From NCBI GenBank assembly GCA_934255405.1, contig CAKQNT010000013.1, forward strand, positions 1-44,797: a stretch of 44,797 bases of DNA. The letters are read 5' to 3'. A model generated the notes under the pieces. It was not told the origin of the DNA. It did not search any database and was given only the letters and a program-made list of their open reading frames with translations. Positions 23,395 to 30,171 of this stretch are shown in pieces. The stretch comes from an uncultured Alphaproteobacteria bacterium. Lineage in GTDB: Bacteria > Pseudomonadota > Alphaproteobacteria > RF32 > CAG-239. Positions within the stretch are counted from its first letter, which is position 1. Every line of letters begins with the position of its first letter. A program made the position numbers and the translations under genes.

Positions 23395-23520
23395 GCGAAG
23401 GCGGAGAACAGTGCAGATAGAGTGATTTGAAAGGCGGCGACACCGGAGTTTACAAAAGGGTAAATGAGGATGTCGCCGTCCTGCGCAAATTGCTCTAAAT
23501 GCGCTGTTATACGGCTTCGC
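23395..23520. repeat. Nested palindromic element (126 bp), downstream of fadL
   Basis: Concentric pairs are GCGAAG/CTTCGC (23395-23400 and 23515-23520), ACAG/CTGT, ATAGAG/CTCT, ATTTG/CAAAT, GGCGACA/TGTCGCC and apex GTTTAC/GTAAAT. The flank GCACTATCTCTA precedes it. The right arm ends 3 bp before the fadL stop codon. Confidence 0.85.
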
Positions 23521-23523
23521 CCA

Positions 23524-24771
23524 CTAGAAGCGATAAGTCGCAGAAATCCCCCACAACTTAATCGAGTTCTTATACTCGGCATGAACACCGCGACGACCAT
23601 GAGCTGCATCTGTAGCAGTATCAACCGTTGCTTCTTTGGCCTGAATATAGGTATAAGCCATATCAAAGCTCAAATTATCGTTGTATTGGTAACCAAGACC
23701 TGCCGAATACCACAAACGATCAGAGTCCGGAATACGAACGGTACGATCTTTTTTCTTAACCGCGGTTTGGTCATAAGCCATACCTAAACGCAGTTTCCAC
23801 TGATCGTCTATTTGGTAGCTGGTACCAACCGCAAAGAAATCGGTATCACGCCAGTTTTCAGGAGTGCTGTTAACCAGATAACCGGTTCCTGAGCTGGGTA
23901 TATCTTGTCCCATAATATCCAATCTTTCAAACGAGCTCCAGAATACGCGCTGCCATTCAGCCATAACCGCCCATTTGTCATTAATCTGGTGATATGCGCC
24001 CAAAGACAGCATAGCCGGAGTATCCAAGCGAGCAGATATATCCTGATTATAAAAGGGATTTCCACCGATTAAAGTCCCTGCACTCTCCATTTCACCTTTC
24101 AGCTTATGATTAACCTCACTGCGGTAGTTAATGCCGAAACGAGTGTCATCATTCAGTTCATACAAAGCGCTCAACTGATAGCCCAAATCTGCAGTGTCGC
24201 CTTTAACTGCTGTGTTTGCATTTCCGTTAACGGCAGTATTAGTCAAGCGAGCTTTAATATATTGCATCTGAACACCTGCGCCGACAGATAATTTGTCAGT
24301 CAGTTTATAAGCAGCCATCGGGGTCAGAGTCGCGGTTATAACCTTAGAGGTAACACCATGATCTGCACCAGACCAACGATTGTCGTATTTAGTTATCATA
24401 CCAAACGGAACGTTCAAAGCCGCACCCACGGTCAATTTATCATTTACCTGATGAGAATAAGTACCATTCGGAGCCCATGCCGGATGTACCACATTGTAAG
24501 AATCTTCATTGCCGCCAACTCCGGAAATATTGGTAGCCTGAGCTTGCGGAGCAATATAAGTAGCGCCGGCAGTAAATTGGTCACCCTTGTGGCGGGTCAG
24601 ACCGGCGGCATTAAAATAAGCATAAGAGTTGTTTTCCGCACCGGCGGTTGCACCGGCAAAAGCATTACCCTGAGCGGCAGCAGACTGCTCTCTCAGATGA
24701 AAACCGGCGGCCATGGCATTGCTTGCCAACAAAATGGTACCAAGCGCGGTAAGTGTAAGAATTTTTTTCAT
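23524..24771 (-). CDS. fadL: FadL/OmpP1-family outer-membrane long-chain fatty acid transporter
   Basis: This outer-membrane beta-barrel takes up long-chain fatty acids or other hydrophobic compounds. A signal peptide (MKKILTLTALGTILLASNAMA) is followed by the diagnostic N-terminal hatch region GFHLREQSAAAQGNAFAG, then AENNSYAYFNAAGLTRH. Repeated amphipathic strands run to the terminal aromatic residue (GISATYRF). The 415-residue length fits. It lies downstream of a TetR regulator and a 16-bp palindrome that overlaps its predicted -35. The divergent gene beyond the regulator encodes an acyl-ACP synthetase/acyltransferase, which supports fatty acids as cargo. Aromatic-hydrocarbon porins of the same family are an alternative. 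Confidence 0.93.
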   Translation of the reverse strand: MKKILTLTALGTILLASNAMAAGFHLREQSAAAQGNAFAGATAGAENNSYAYFNAAGLTRHKGDQFTAGATYIAPQAQATNISGVGGNEDSYNVVHPAWAPNGTYSHQVNDKLTVGAALNVPFGMITKYDNRWSGADHGVTSKVITATLTPMAAYKLTDKLSVGAGVQMQYIKARLTNTAVNGNANTAVKGDTADLGYQLSALYELNDDTRFGINYRSEVNHKLKGEMESAGTLIGGNPFYNQDISARLDTPAMLSLGAYHQINDKWAVMAEWQRVFWSSFERLDIMGQDIPSSGTGYLVNSTPENWRDTDFFAVGTSYQIDDQWKLRLGMAYDQTAVKKKDRTVRIPDSDRLWYSAGLGYQYNDNLSFDMAYTYIQAKEATVDTATDAAHGRRGVHAEYKNSIKLWGISATYRF

Positions 24772-24829
24772 TAAAAGTCTCTTCTGTTGTTAAACGAACA
24801 GATGGACTTCTAATACAAAAATTTTAATT

Positions 24830-24847
24830 TGTCAATCAACTGATTGA
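24830..24847 (-). promoter_or_regulatory. fadL -35 region overlapped by a TetR-type operator palindrome
   Basis: TCAATCA-AC-TGATTGA (24832-24847) is a perfect inverted repeat with 7-bp arms. On the minus strand it overlaps the -35 hexamer TTGACA (24835-24830). The -10 is ambiguous (TATTAG or TAGAAG, at different spacings). Position and symmetry suit repression by the adjacent TetR protein, which is an inference. Confidence 0.6.
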
Positions 24848-24866
24848 ATTATTTGCACAGGTTGAT

Positions 24867-25514
24867 TTATTTATTGCTATCAATCAAAAAATCTATCTGT
24901 TTTATCATATACTTAAGCAGCTTTTGCTTTTCTGGTATGCCATAATCGCTCCATTCCATAAACGAGCAGATTGTATCTTTTCGCGAGGCAAACACAAACA
25001 TTTGTGAAAACAGCGGAAAAGTGTAGAGGTAGGCATCTTTAATGTCTATTTTGCCTTCGCTCGCCTGCGACATCAGGGTTGCCATCATTTTGTGCACCGG
25101 AAAAATCAGCCCGTCATAGAGAATAGAGAACTCCTCAGTTGGGCGAGAATATTCATTCAGGAACACTGTTTTCATATCCTTAGACAAGTCTTCGTTGCAC
25201 AAAATCAGCAAAAAACGTTGCACAATCTCTTTAGCAAATGCCCTTGCCTCCTCCGGACTGCCGCTCTCAGTCACCAGCTGATAACGCGAAAACACATCGG
25301 TACACATCGCTTTTACGGTATCTACAATATTTTCCAGAGCTGCGGCATACATTCCTTTTTTGCCGCCGAAGTAATAAAGAATAGAAGAAATATTGATATT
25401 GGCGCGTTCTGCAATATCGCGGGTTTTGGCACCCCAAAAGCCGTTTTTAGCAAACTCGCAAAAAGCGCTGTACAAAAGTTTGGTTTTTGAATCTGTGGTC
25501 ACTTTATTTCTCAC
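24867..25514 (-). CDS. TetR/AcrR-family transcriptional regulator
   Basis: This is a one-component repressor with an N-terminal helix-turn-helix at about residues 10-55. The segments KLLYSAFCEFAKNGFWGAKT, RDIAERANINISSILYYFGGK and KGMYAAALENIV are the classic TetR pattern. The C-terminal half would bind a ligand and is not assignable. The start is GTG at 25514. A second in-frame GTG at 25502 is possible, and neither has a good SD. It is followed closely by fadL and divergent from aas, so it may sense acyl-CoA or free fatty acid. That link is inferred from context only. Confidence 0.88.
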   Translation of the reverse strand: MRNKVTTDSKTKLLYSAFCEFAKNGFWGAKTRDIAERANINISSILYYFGGKKGMYAAALENIVDTVKAMCTDVFSRYQLVTESGSPEEARAFAKEIVQRFLLILCNEDLSKDMKTVFLNEYSRPTEEFSILYDGLIFPVHKMMATLMSQASEGKIDIKDAYLYTFPLFSQMFVFASRKDTICSFMEWSDYGIPEKQKLLKYMIKQIDFLIDSNK

Positions 25515-25535
25515 TTTATATATATGTATCTCTCA

Positions 25536-25565
25536 GGCAATCAATCGCTTGTTTGCGATTATGCC
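25536..25565 (-). other. Inverted repeat in the tetR leader
   Basis: AATCGC-TTGTTT-GCGATT (25543-25560) with an outer GGCA/TGCC extension lies 22 bp upstream of the tetR start. It could be an operator for autoregulation or for the divergent aas gene, or a leader hairpin. It is not the same sequence as the fadL palindrome. Confidence 0.4.
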
Positions 25566-25750
25566 CGATTCTTTTCAAAAAGGCAACAGTGGAATTTTAT
25601 CCCCTTATAACTCCGGTCAAAATCCTATGTTTTTCAAAATATTATGAAACATTTTGCAACACAAGTTGAAGCATAGCCAAATTATCTCTTTACAATATCG
25701 TGCAAATTTAGTTAGATAGTAACGACTTTAACTTCTCGGAGACTTTTATT

Positions 25751-27937
25751 TTGAGAGATATTGTAAGATTTTGTTTGCGGACTTTTTTTACCGTAATGAA
25801 AGTCAGATGCCAAATCGCGTTTGACGAAAACAAACTTCCTGCCAAAGCAGTCTATGTATCCAACCACGTTTCTTTCTTAGATCCGTTGCTGCTGTTTGCG
25901 TTTCTGCCCGGCAATCCCATATTTGCCCTCAACGGTCACCTCTACCGCAACAAATGGATACGTTTGTTTATGCGTACTGCCGATATTATGCCGTTCAACC
26001 CGATTGAACCGAGTGACTTAAAAGAACTTATTGCCAAAGTAGACAGCGGTCGTTGTTGTGTTATCTTTGCCGAAGGACGCATTACCGAAAACGGTGGTTT
26101 GATGAAGATTTACGAGGCTCCGGGCTTGGTTGCTGATAAATCCGGCGCTCCGATTGTTCCGGTTTGGATTAATGGCCCCCAATATGGCTATTTCTCCAAA
26201 ACCAAGGGAAAATTGCCGCATCGCCCCTTGCCAAAAATTCATATTACCGTACGTAAACCGGTTAAATTCAAGTTAAAAGATGCATTGCGCCGTCAGAGAG
26301 ATCACATCAGCAATGAAGTTTATATGATTATGCGCGATATGAGCTTTGACGCCTCTTATGATGACAACATCTCTCTTTTTGCCCAGCTGATGAAAACCGC
26401 TAAGGTTCATTCCAAAAAAGGTTTGTTGCGTCGTCCGATGTTTGTTGAGGATATCAACCGTGTGCCCAACTCATACAAAGATATAATTATTAAATCTTTT
26501 GTTTTGGGTAAATTCTTCAAGAAGAAAACCTACCCCGGAGAACATGTGGCTTTGCTTCTGCCTAACGCTATTGCCACTTTGTGCACTTTCTTTGGTTTGT
26601 CGGCCTATGATCGTATTCCGGTTATGCTAAACTTTTCGGTTGGCGCCAAAAATATGGTTTCCATGTGCAACACCGCAACTTGCCGTTTGGTCATCACTTC
26701 GCATTTGTTTATCCGCAATGCCAAGATGGAGCCGGTTATAGACGAGCTCAAAGCCGCCGGTATTGAGATTTTCTATCTTGAAGATTTGCGCAAATACATC
26801 ACTTTGTCAGACAAAATCGGCGCCTTTATCCGCTATAAGATCAAACGTGTGCCACACCCTGAAGGCGGCAACAAAAAGGCGGTTATTTTGTTCACCTCCG
26901 GTTCTGAGGGCGCTCCCAAGGCCGTGGTGCTGAGCCATGCCAATATCATCTCCAACATTAAACAGATGTCCTCTATTGAGACAATCAATGTAACAGATAC
27001 TCTGTTTAATGCTTTGCCGATGTTCCATAGCTTTGGTCTGACGGTTGGCACATTGTTCCCCTTGTTTGAGGGTGCAAAGTTATTCCTTTATCCGTCACCA
27101 TTGCACTATCGTATCATTGCCGAGCTGATTTATGAAATCGGCGCCAGTATCATGATGGCGACAGATACTTTCTTCCGCGGCTATGCCAAAATCGCCCACC
27201 CGATGGACTTCCACAATGTCCGCTTTATGTATGGCGGCGCAGAGGCTATCAAGCCGGATACTCGCAATATGTTTGTTGAGCGTTTTGGACTCCGCGTTAT
27301 GGAAGCTTATGGCTCAACCGAGTGTTCTCCGGTAGTTACGGCCAATAACCGAATTTTCAATCGTTTTGGCTCTATCGGAAAACTGTTGCCCAAGATTCAA
27401 TACAAAATTGAGCCGGTTCCGGGCATTGAAAAAGGCGGAGAGCTTTGTGTAAAAGGTCCCAATGTTATGATGGGCTACATTATGCCTGATAATCCGGGTG
27501 TGTTGGTTCCGCTCAAAGACGGCTGGTATCATACCGGAGATGTGGTTGATATTGATGAGATTGGTTTTGTTTACATCAAAGACCGCATCAAACGTTTTGC
27601 CAAAATCGGTGGCGAGATGGTTTCGCTCAATGCTGTTCATGAGATGGTGGTAAAAGCTTGCGAGTCCATGGGTACGGATTTTGCCTATGGTGTTGTTGCG
27701 GTTCCGCACGAGAGCAAGGGTGAGCAAATTGTTTTGGTGACCAACAACAAAAAAGTCACTCAAGATTTGTTGCACACCTACATTCGCAACAATGGTATGT
27801 CGGAGCTGTATTTGCCGCGCCTGATTCTTTATCACGATACTTTGCCGATGTTTGCCACCGGCAAGGCCGATAACGTAACCCTCAAAAGAGAGGTTATGGA
27901 GGAATTAGGACTGGCTCAGCCGGCTGCCCAGAAGTAA
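25751..27937 (+). CDS. aas: Bifunctional acyltransferase / acyl-ACP synthetase (Aas-like)
   Basis: This is an inner-membrane enzyme that activates fatty acids on acyl carrier protein and re-acylates lysophospholipid. The N-terminal PlsC-type domain has NHVSFLD (HX4D, residues 38-44) and FAEGRIT (103-109). The C-terminal AMP-forming domain has FTSGSEGAPKAVV near 381-393, YGSTECSP near 519, YHTGDVV near 594 and the adenylation lysine in TGKAD near 702. Length 728 matches E. coli Aas (719) in size and domain order. I chose the TTG start at 25751 because GGAG lies 9 nt before it and the next ATG would remove part of the first helix. It probably acts with FadL in use of exogenous fatty acids. Confidence 0.92.
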   Translation: MRDIVRFCLRTFFTVMKVRCQIAFDENKLPAKAVYVSNHVSFLDPLLLFAFLPGNPIFALNGHLYRNKWIRLFMRTADIMPFNPIEPSDLKELIAKVDSGRCCVIFAEGRITENGGLMKIYEAPGLVADKSGAPIVPVWINGPQYGYFSKTKGKLPHRPLPKIHITVRKPVKFKLKDALRRQRDHISNEVYMIMRDMSFDASYDDNISLFAQLMKTAKVHSKKGLLRRPMFVEDINRVPNSYKDIIIKSFVLGKFFKKKTYPGEHVALLLPNAIATLCTFFGLSAYDRIPVMLNFSVGAKNMVSMCNTATCRLVITSHLFIRNAKMEPVIDELKAAGIEIFYLEDLRKYITLSDKIGAFIRYKIKRVPHPEGGNKKAVILFTSGSEGAPKAVVLSHANIISNIKQMSSIETINVTDTLFNALPMFHSFGLTVGTLFPLFEGAKLFLYPSPLHYRIIAELIYEIGASIMMATDTFFRGYAKIAHPMDFHNVRFMYGGAEAIKPDTRNMFVERFGLRVMEAYGSTECSPVVTANNRIFNRFGSIGKLLPKIQYKIEPVPGIEKGGELCVKGPNVMMGYIMPDNPGVLVPLKDGWYHTGDVVDIDEIGFVYIKDRIKRFAKIGGEMVSLNAVHEMVVKACESMGTDFAYGVVAVPHESKGEQIVLVTNNKKVTQDLLHTYIRNNGMSELYLPRLILYHDTLPMFATGKADNVTLKREVMEELGLAQPAAQK

Positions 27938-27940
27938 TCA

Positions 27941-27974
27941 AAAGCCCCGTTTTTTTAATTAAAAGCGGGGCTTT
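27941..27974 (+). terminator. aas terminator
   Basis: AAAGCCCCG (27941-27949) pairs with CGGGGCTTT (27966-27974), followed by a T-run. Confidence 0.9.
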
Positions 27975-27979
27975 TTTTC

Positions 27980-28009
27980 TTGCAATTTAATTTTTTTGTG
28001 CTAGATAAT
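27980..28009 (+). promoter_or_regulatory. rpsU promoter
   Basis: TTGCAA at 27980-27985 and GATAAT at 28004-28009 with an 18-nt spacer. It begins right after the aas terminator and gives a leader of about 45 nt. Confidence 0.5.
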
Positions 28010-28061
28010 AAGAAAAATTTGTTGTTAACCTTTTAGATATTGTAGAAATGGGGTGATTTAA

Positions 28062-28268
28062 GTGGTTCAAGTTACTGTTATCGGTAATGACGTTGGACAG
28101 TCTCTGAAAGTTCTGAAGAAGAAAATGCAGCGTGAAGGTATCTTCCGTGAGATGAAACTGCGCCGTTGTCATGAAAAGAACTCGGAGAAAAAGGCTCGCC
28201 GTCAGGCAGAGGCTGTTCGCCGCGCTCGTAAGCAGTTGCGCAAACGCTTAGATACTGAAGGATTCTAG
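28062..28268 (+). CDS. rpsU: 30S ribosomal protein S21
   Basis: S21 is a small basic protein of the ribosomal platform, needed for initiation on natural mRNAs. The chain starts VQVTVIGNDVGQSLKVLKKK after the initiator and continues EGIFREMKLRRCHEKNSEKK, then an Arg/Lys-rich tail, exactly the S21 pattern. Length is 68 residues. The start is GTG at 28062 because the family's N-terminus (M-V-Q-V) begins there. The SD is only a G-rich GGGGTGA. It is monocistronic with its own terminator. Confidence 0.96.
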   Translation: MVQVTVIGNDVGQSLKVLKKKMQREGIFREMKLRRCHEKNSEKKARRQAEAVRRARKQLRKRLDTEGF

Positions 28269-28280
28269 TCCGTTTAGTTA

Positions 28281-28316
28281 AAAACTCCCCGCTCTTGTAG
28301 AAGAACGGGGAGTTTT
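28281..28316 (+). terminator. rpsU terminator
   Basis: AAAACTCCCCG (28281-28291) pairs perfectly with CGGGGAGTTTT (28306-28316), followed by more T. Confidence 0.93.
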
Positions 28317-28408
28317 TTATATCTCCATAGCTAAGCAAAGCACCTAAACATTGCACATCTCAAACTTATCTTCTTAAGTATAAAAAGGATTTGTCAGGCA
28401 CAATCTCC

Positions 28409-28536
28409 AGCAAGCGCGGAAGTCGTGCTAACAGAGTGATTTGGAAGGCGGAAATACCGGAGTTTACAAAAAAGCGAACATGAGCATTTTCTGTCATCAT
28501 AAAATTGCTCTAGAGGGGCTGTTATACGCCTTCGCC
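28409..28536. repeat. Nested palindromic element, degenerate copy
   Basis: The left flank is GCACAATCTCCAGC (from about 28399). Pairs still visible are TAACAG/CTGTTA (28429-28434 and 28519-28524), AGAG/CTCT and GGAAAT/ATTTTC. The outer arms and the apex GTTTAC/GCGAAC have decayed. The element ends about 14 bp from the stop codon of the leftward small gene at 28551. The rest of the 282-bp gap after rpsU holds only its terminator. Confidence 0.7.
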
Positions 28537-28550
28537 TATGTCGAGATTGC

Positions 28551-28763
28551 CTACGCTATAATATTCGGCATAATCCTCGCTTCAACCGATTTTATTTTGG
28601 TTTTTAGTCCGTTGCGTTGGGTATTAAGCTGTTTAGCCTTGAAAAAATCAATCGTACGGTTATTATTAACCAGATGACGAATATCAGAACAAACCCTACG
28701 CTCCTCTAACTTAAGTTCACAGAGTTGAAGTTGCAGTTTGCTGGTCTGATTTTGATTAAACAT
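28551..28763 (-). CDS. Small YdcH/DUF465-like protein
   Basis: This is a 70-residue, wholly helical, highly charged protein. The pattern LQLCELKLEERRVCSDIRHL, then FFKAKQLNTQRNGLKTKIKS resembles the short two-helix YdcH (DUF465) family, whose function is not established. The similarity is by eye and weak. The minus strand has AAAGGG about 10 nt before the ATG as an SD. It lies divergent from pfkA and convergent with rpsU, with a palindromic element directly after its stop codon. The opposite-strand reading frame here crosses the element and is not credible as a gene. Confidence 0.55.
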   Translation of the reverse strand: MFNQNQTSKLQLQLCELKLEERRVCSDIRHLVNNNRTIDFFKAKQLNTQRNGLKTKIKSVEARIMPNIIA

Positions 28764-28881
28764 AAAAGCTTAGCCCTTTCAAAAAAAGTCTGTTAATTAG
28801 TATTTTTTACTGGAATATTCCTCAAAAATTTGTATTAGTATACTACAAAACAGATGACAATGCAACTCAAAAGGAGAAACA

Positions 28882-29967
28882 ATGAGTACAAATCCTAAAA
28901 AAAGACTGGGAATACTTACCAGCGGCGGCGACTGCGCCGGCTTGAACGCAGTAATCAGTGCAGTTGTAGAGGCTGCTTCCGAAAAAGGCTGGGAGGTATA
29001 TGGTATTCATAACGGCACCGACGGCATCACTAATCAGCCGCATAGTTATGAAGTATTGACTGTGCACAATTTCTCCGATTCTCCATGGCCTCGGCTGAGC
29101 GGTTCTTATCTGGGTTCGCTCAACAAAGGCGTAAAAATGGAATCTTTGGAAGAAATGTCCAAAAAGTTTTCTATCGGTGTTAAGGAACTCGGCTTGGATG
29201 CTATTGTTGTAGTTGGCGGCGACGGCAGCATGAATATTGTTTCCAACTACTGCAAAGGTAGCAATGTTCGGGTTATCGGCATTCCGAAAACCATTGATAA
29301 CGATACTCCGGTAACCGAGTTTTCCGTTGGTTTCCAGACAGCAGTACAGGTTTGCACCTCTGCTGTTGATAGTTTGGAGCTGACTGCGCGCTCTCATAAT
29401 CGCGCTCTGATTATGGAAGTTATGGGACGCGATGCCGGCCATCTGGCTATGCACTCTGCCATTGCCGGACAAGCTGATGTATGTTTGGTACCGGAAATTC
29501 CTTATACTATAGACGGTGTTGTCAACAAGCTCAAAGCCATTAAGGCCAGCGGCCGCAACCATGCTGTTATTGTCGTATCTGAAGGTATTAAGACTGAAGA
29601 CGGCAGTCACATCAGCAGCAAAAAGAATTTGGTTGGTGAAGCTGTTTATGGCGGTATCGGACAATATCTTTGCGCCGAAATCAGCAACCGCTACAATGAA
29701 TTTCAGGTACGCGTAACCACCCTAGGTCATATTCAGCGCTCTGGGGTTCCGGTTGCTTTTGATCGCCTGCTGGCCGCAGTATATGGCGCCAAGGCTGTGG
29801 AATTGCTTGAAAACGGCGAAGACAACAAAATGGTTATCTGGAAAAATGGCAAAGTTGATGCTGTTGCATTGGCGGAAGTTGTCCGCCATGGCACCACCCT
29901 GCTTGATACCAACAGCGACTATGTTAAAGCTGCTAAGGCTTTGGGTATGTACATCGGCGAAATCTAA
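28882..29967 (+). CDS. pfkA: 6-phosphofructokinase (mixed ATP/PPi signature)
   Basis: Phosphorylates fructose-6-phosphate in glycolysis. The N-terminal loop GILTSGGDCAGLNAVI, the phosphoryl-donor loop GGDGS (residues 112-116), the catalytic loop PKTIDND (135-141) and EVMGRDAGHLA are clear. In family numbering, Gly at position 104 (GGDGS) marks ATP enzymes. Lys at position 124 (PKTIDND rather than PGTIDND) is typical of PPi-dependent or group III enzymes. This protein combines both, so the donor is uncertain, with ATP more likely. The 361-residue length suits group III better than E. coli PfkA (320). An excellent SD (AAGGAG) precedes the ATG. It is monocistronic. Confidence 0.93.
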   Translation: MSTNPKKRLGILTSGGDCAGLNAVISAVVEAASEKGWEVYGIHNGTDGITNQPHSYEVLTVHNFSDSPWPRLSGSYLGSLNKGVKMESLEEMSKKFSIGVKELGLDAIVVVGGDGSMNIVSNYCKGSNVRVIGIPKTIDNDTPVTEFSVGFQTAVQVCTSAVDSLELTARSHNRALIMEVMGRDAGHLAMHSAIAGQADVCLVPEIPYTIDGVVNKLKAIKASGRNHAVIVVSEGIKTEDGSHISSKKNLVGEAVYGGIGQYLCAEISNRYNEFQVRVTTLGHIQRSGVPVAFDRLLAAVYGAKAVELLENGEDNKMVIWKNGKVDAVALAEVVRHGTTLLDTNSDYVKAAKALGMYIGEI

Positions 29968-29983
29968 TTGCTGACAAACCTGA

Positions 29984-30010
29984 AAAAGCCTCGTTTAACA
30001 CGAGGCTTTT
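29984..30010 (+). terminator. pfkA terminator
   Basis: AAAAGCCTCG (29984-29993) pairs with CGAGGCTTTT (30001-30010), with a T-run. Confidence 0.93.
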
Positions 30011-30047
30011 TTGTTATGCGAAAACAAAACTCATCCATAAACAAGAA

Positions 30048-30171
30048 GAAGTTTGGAGAATAGTACAGATAGAGTGATTTGAAAGGCAGAAGTACCGGAG
30101 CGTACAAAATAGTACGTGAGGACACTTCCGACCTGAACAAATCGCTCTAGATGGGCTGTTATACGAACTTC
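30048..30171. repeat. Nested palindromic element (124 bp), abutting acrB
   Basis: Concentric pairs are GAAGTT/AACTTC (30048-30053 and 30166-30171), ACAG/CTGT, ATAGAG/CTCT, ATTTG/CAAAT, AGAAGT/ACTTCC and apex GCGTAC/GTACGT. The apex differs from other copies on both sides and still pairs. The last arm base is directly adjacent to the acrB stop codon at 30172. Confidence 0.85.

Noticed and set aside
28441..28677. Plus-strand 78-codon reading frame
   Set aside because: It begins inside the palindromic element and runs antisense over the small YdcH-like gene, which has an SD and a plausible family pattern; this frame has neither.
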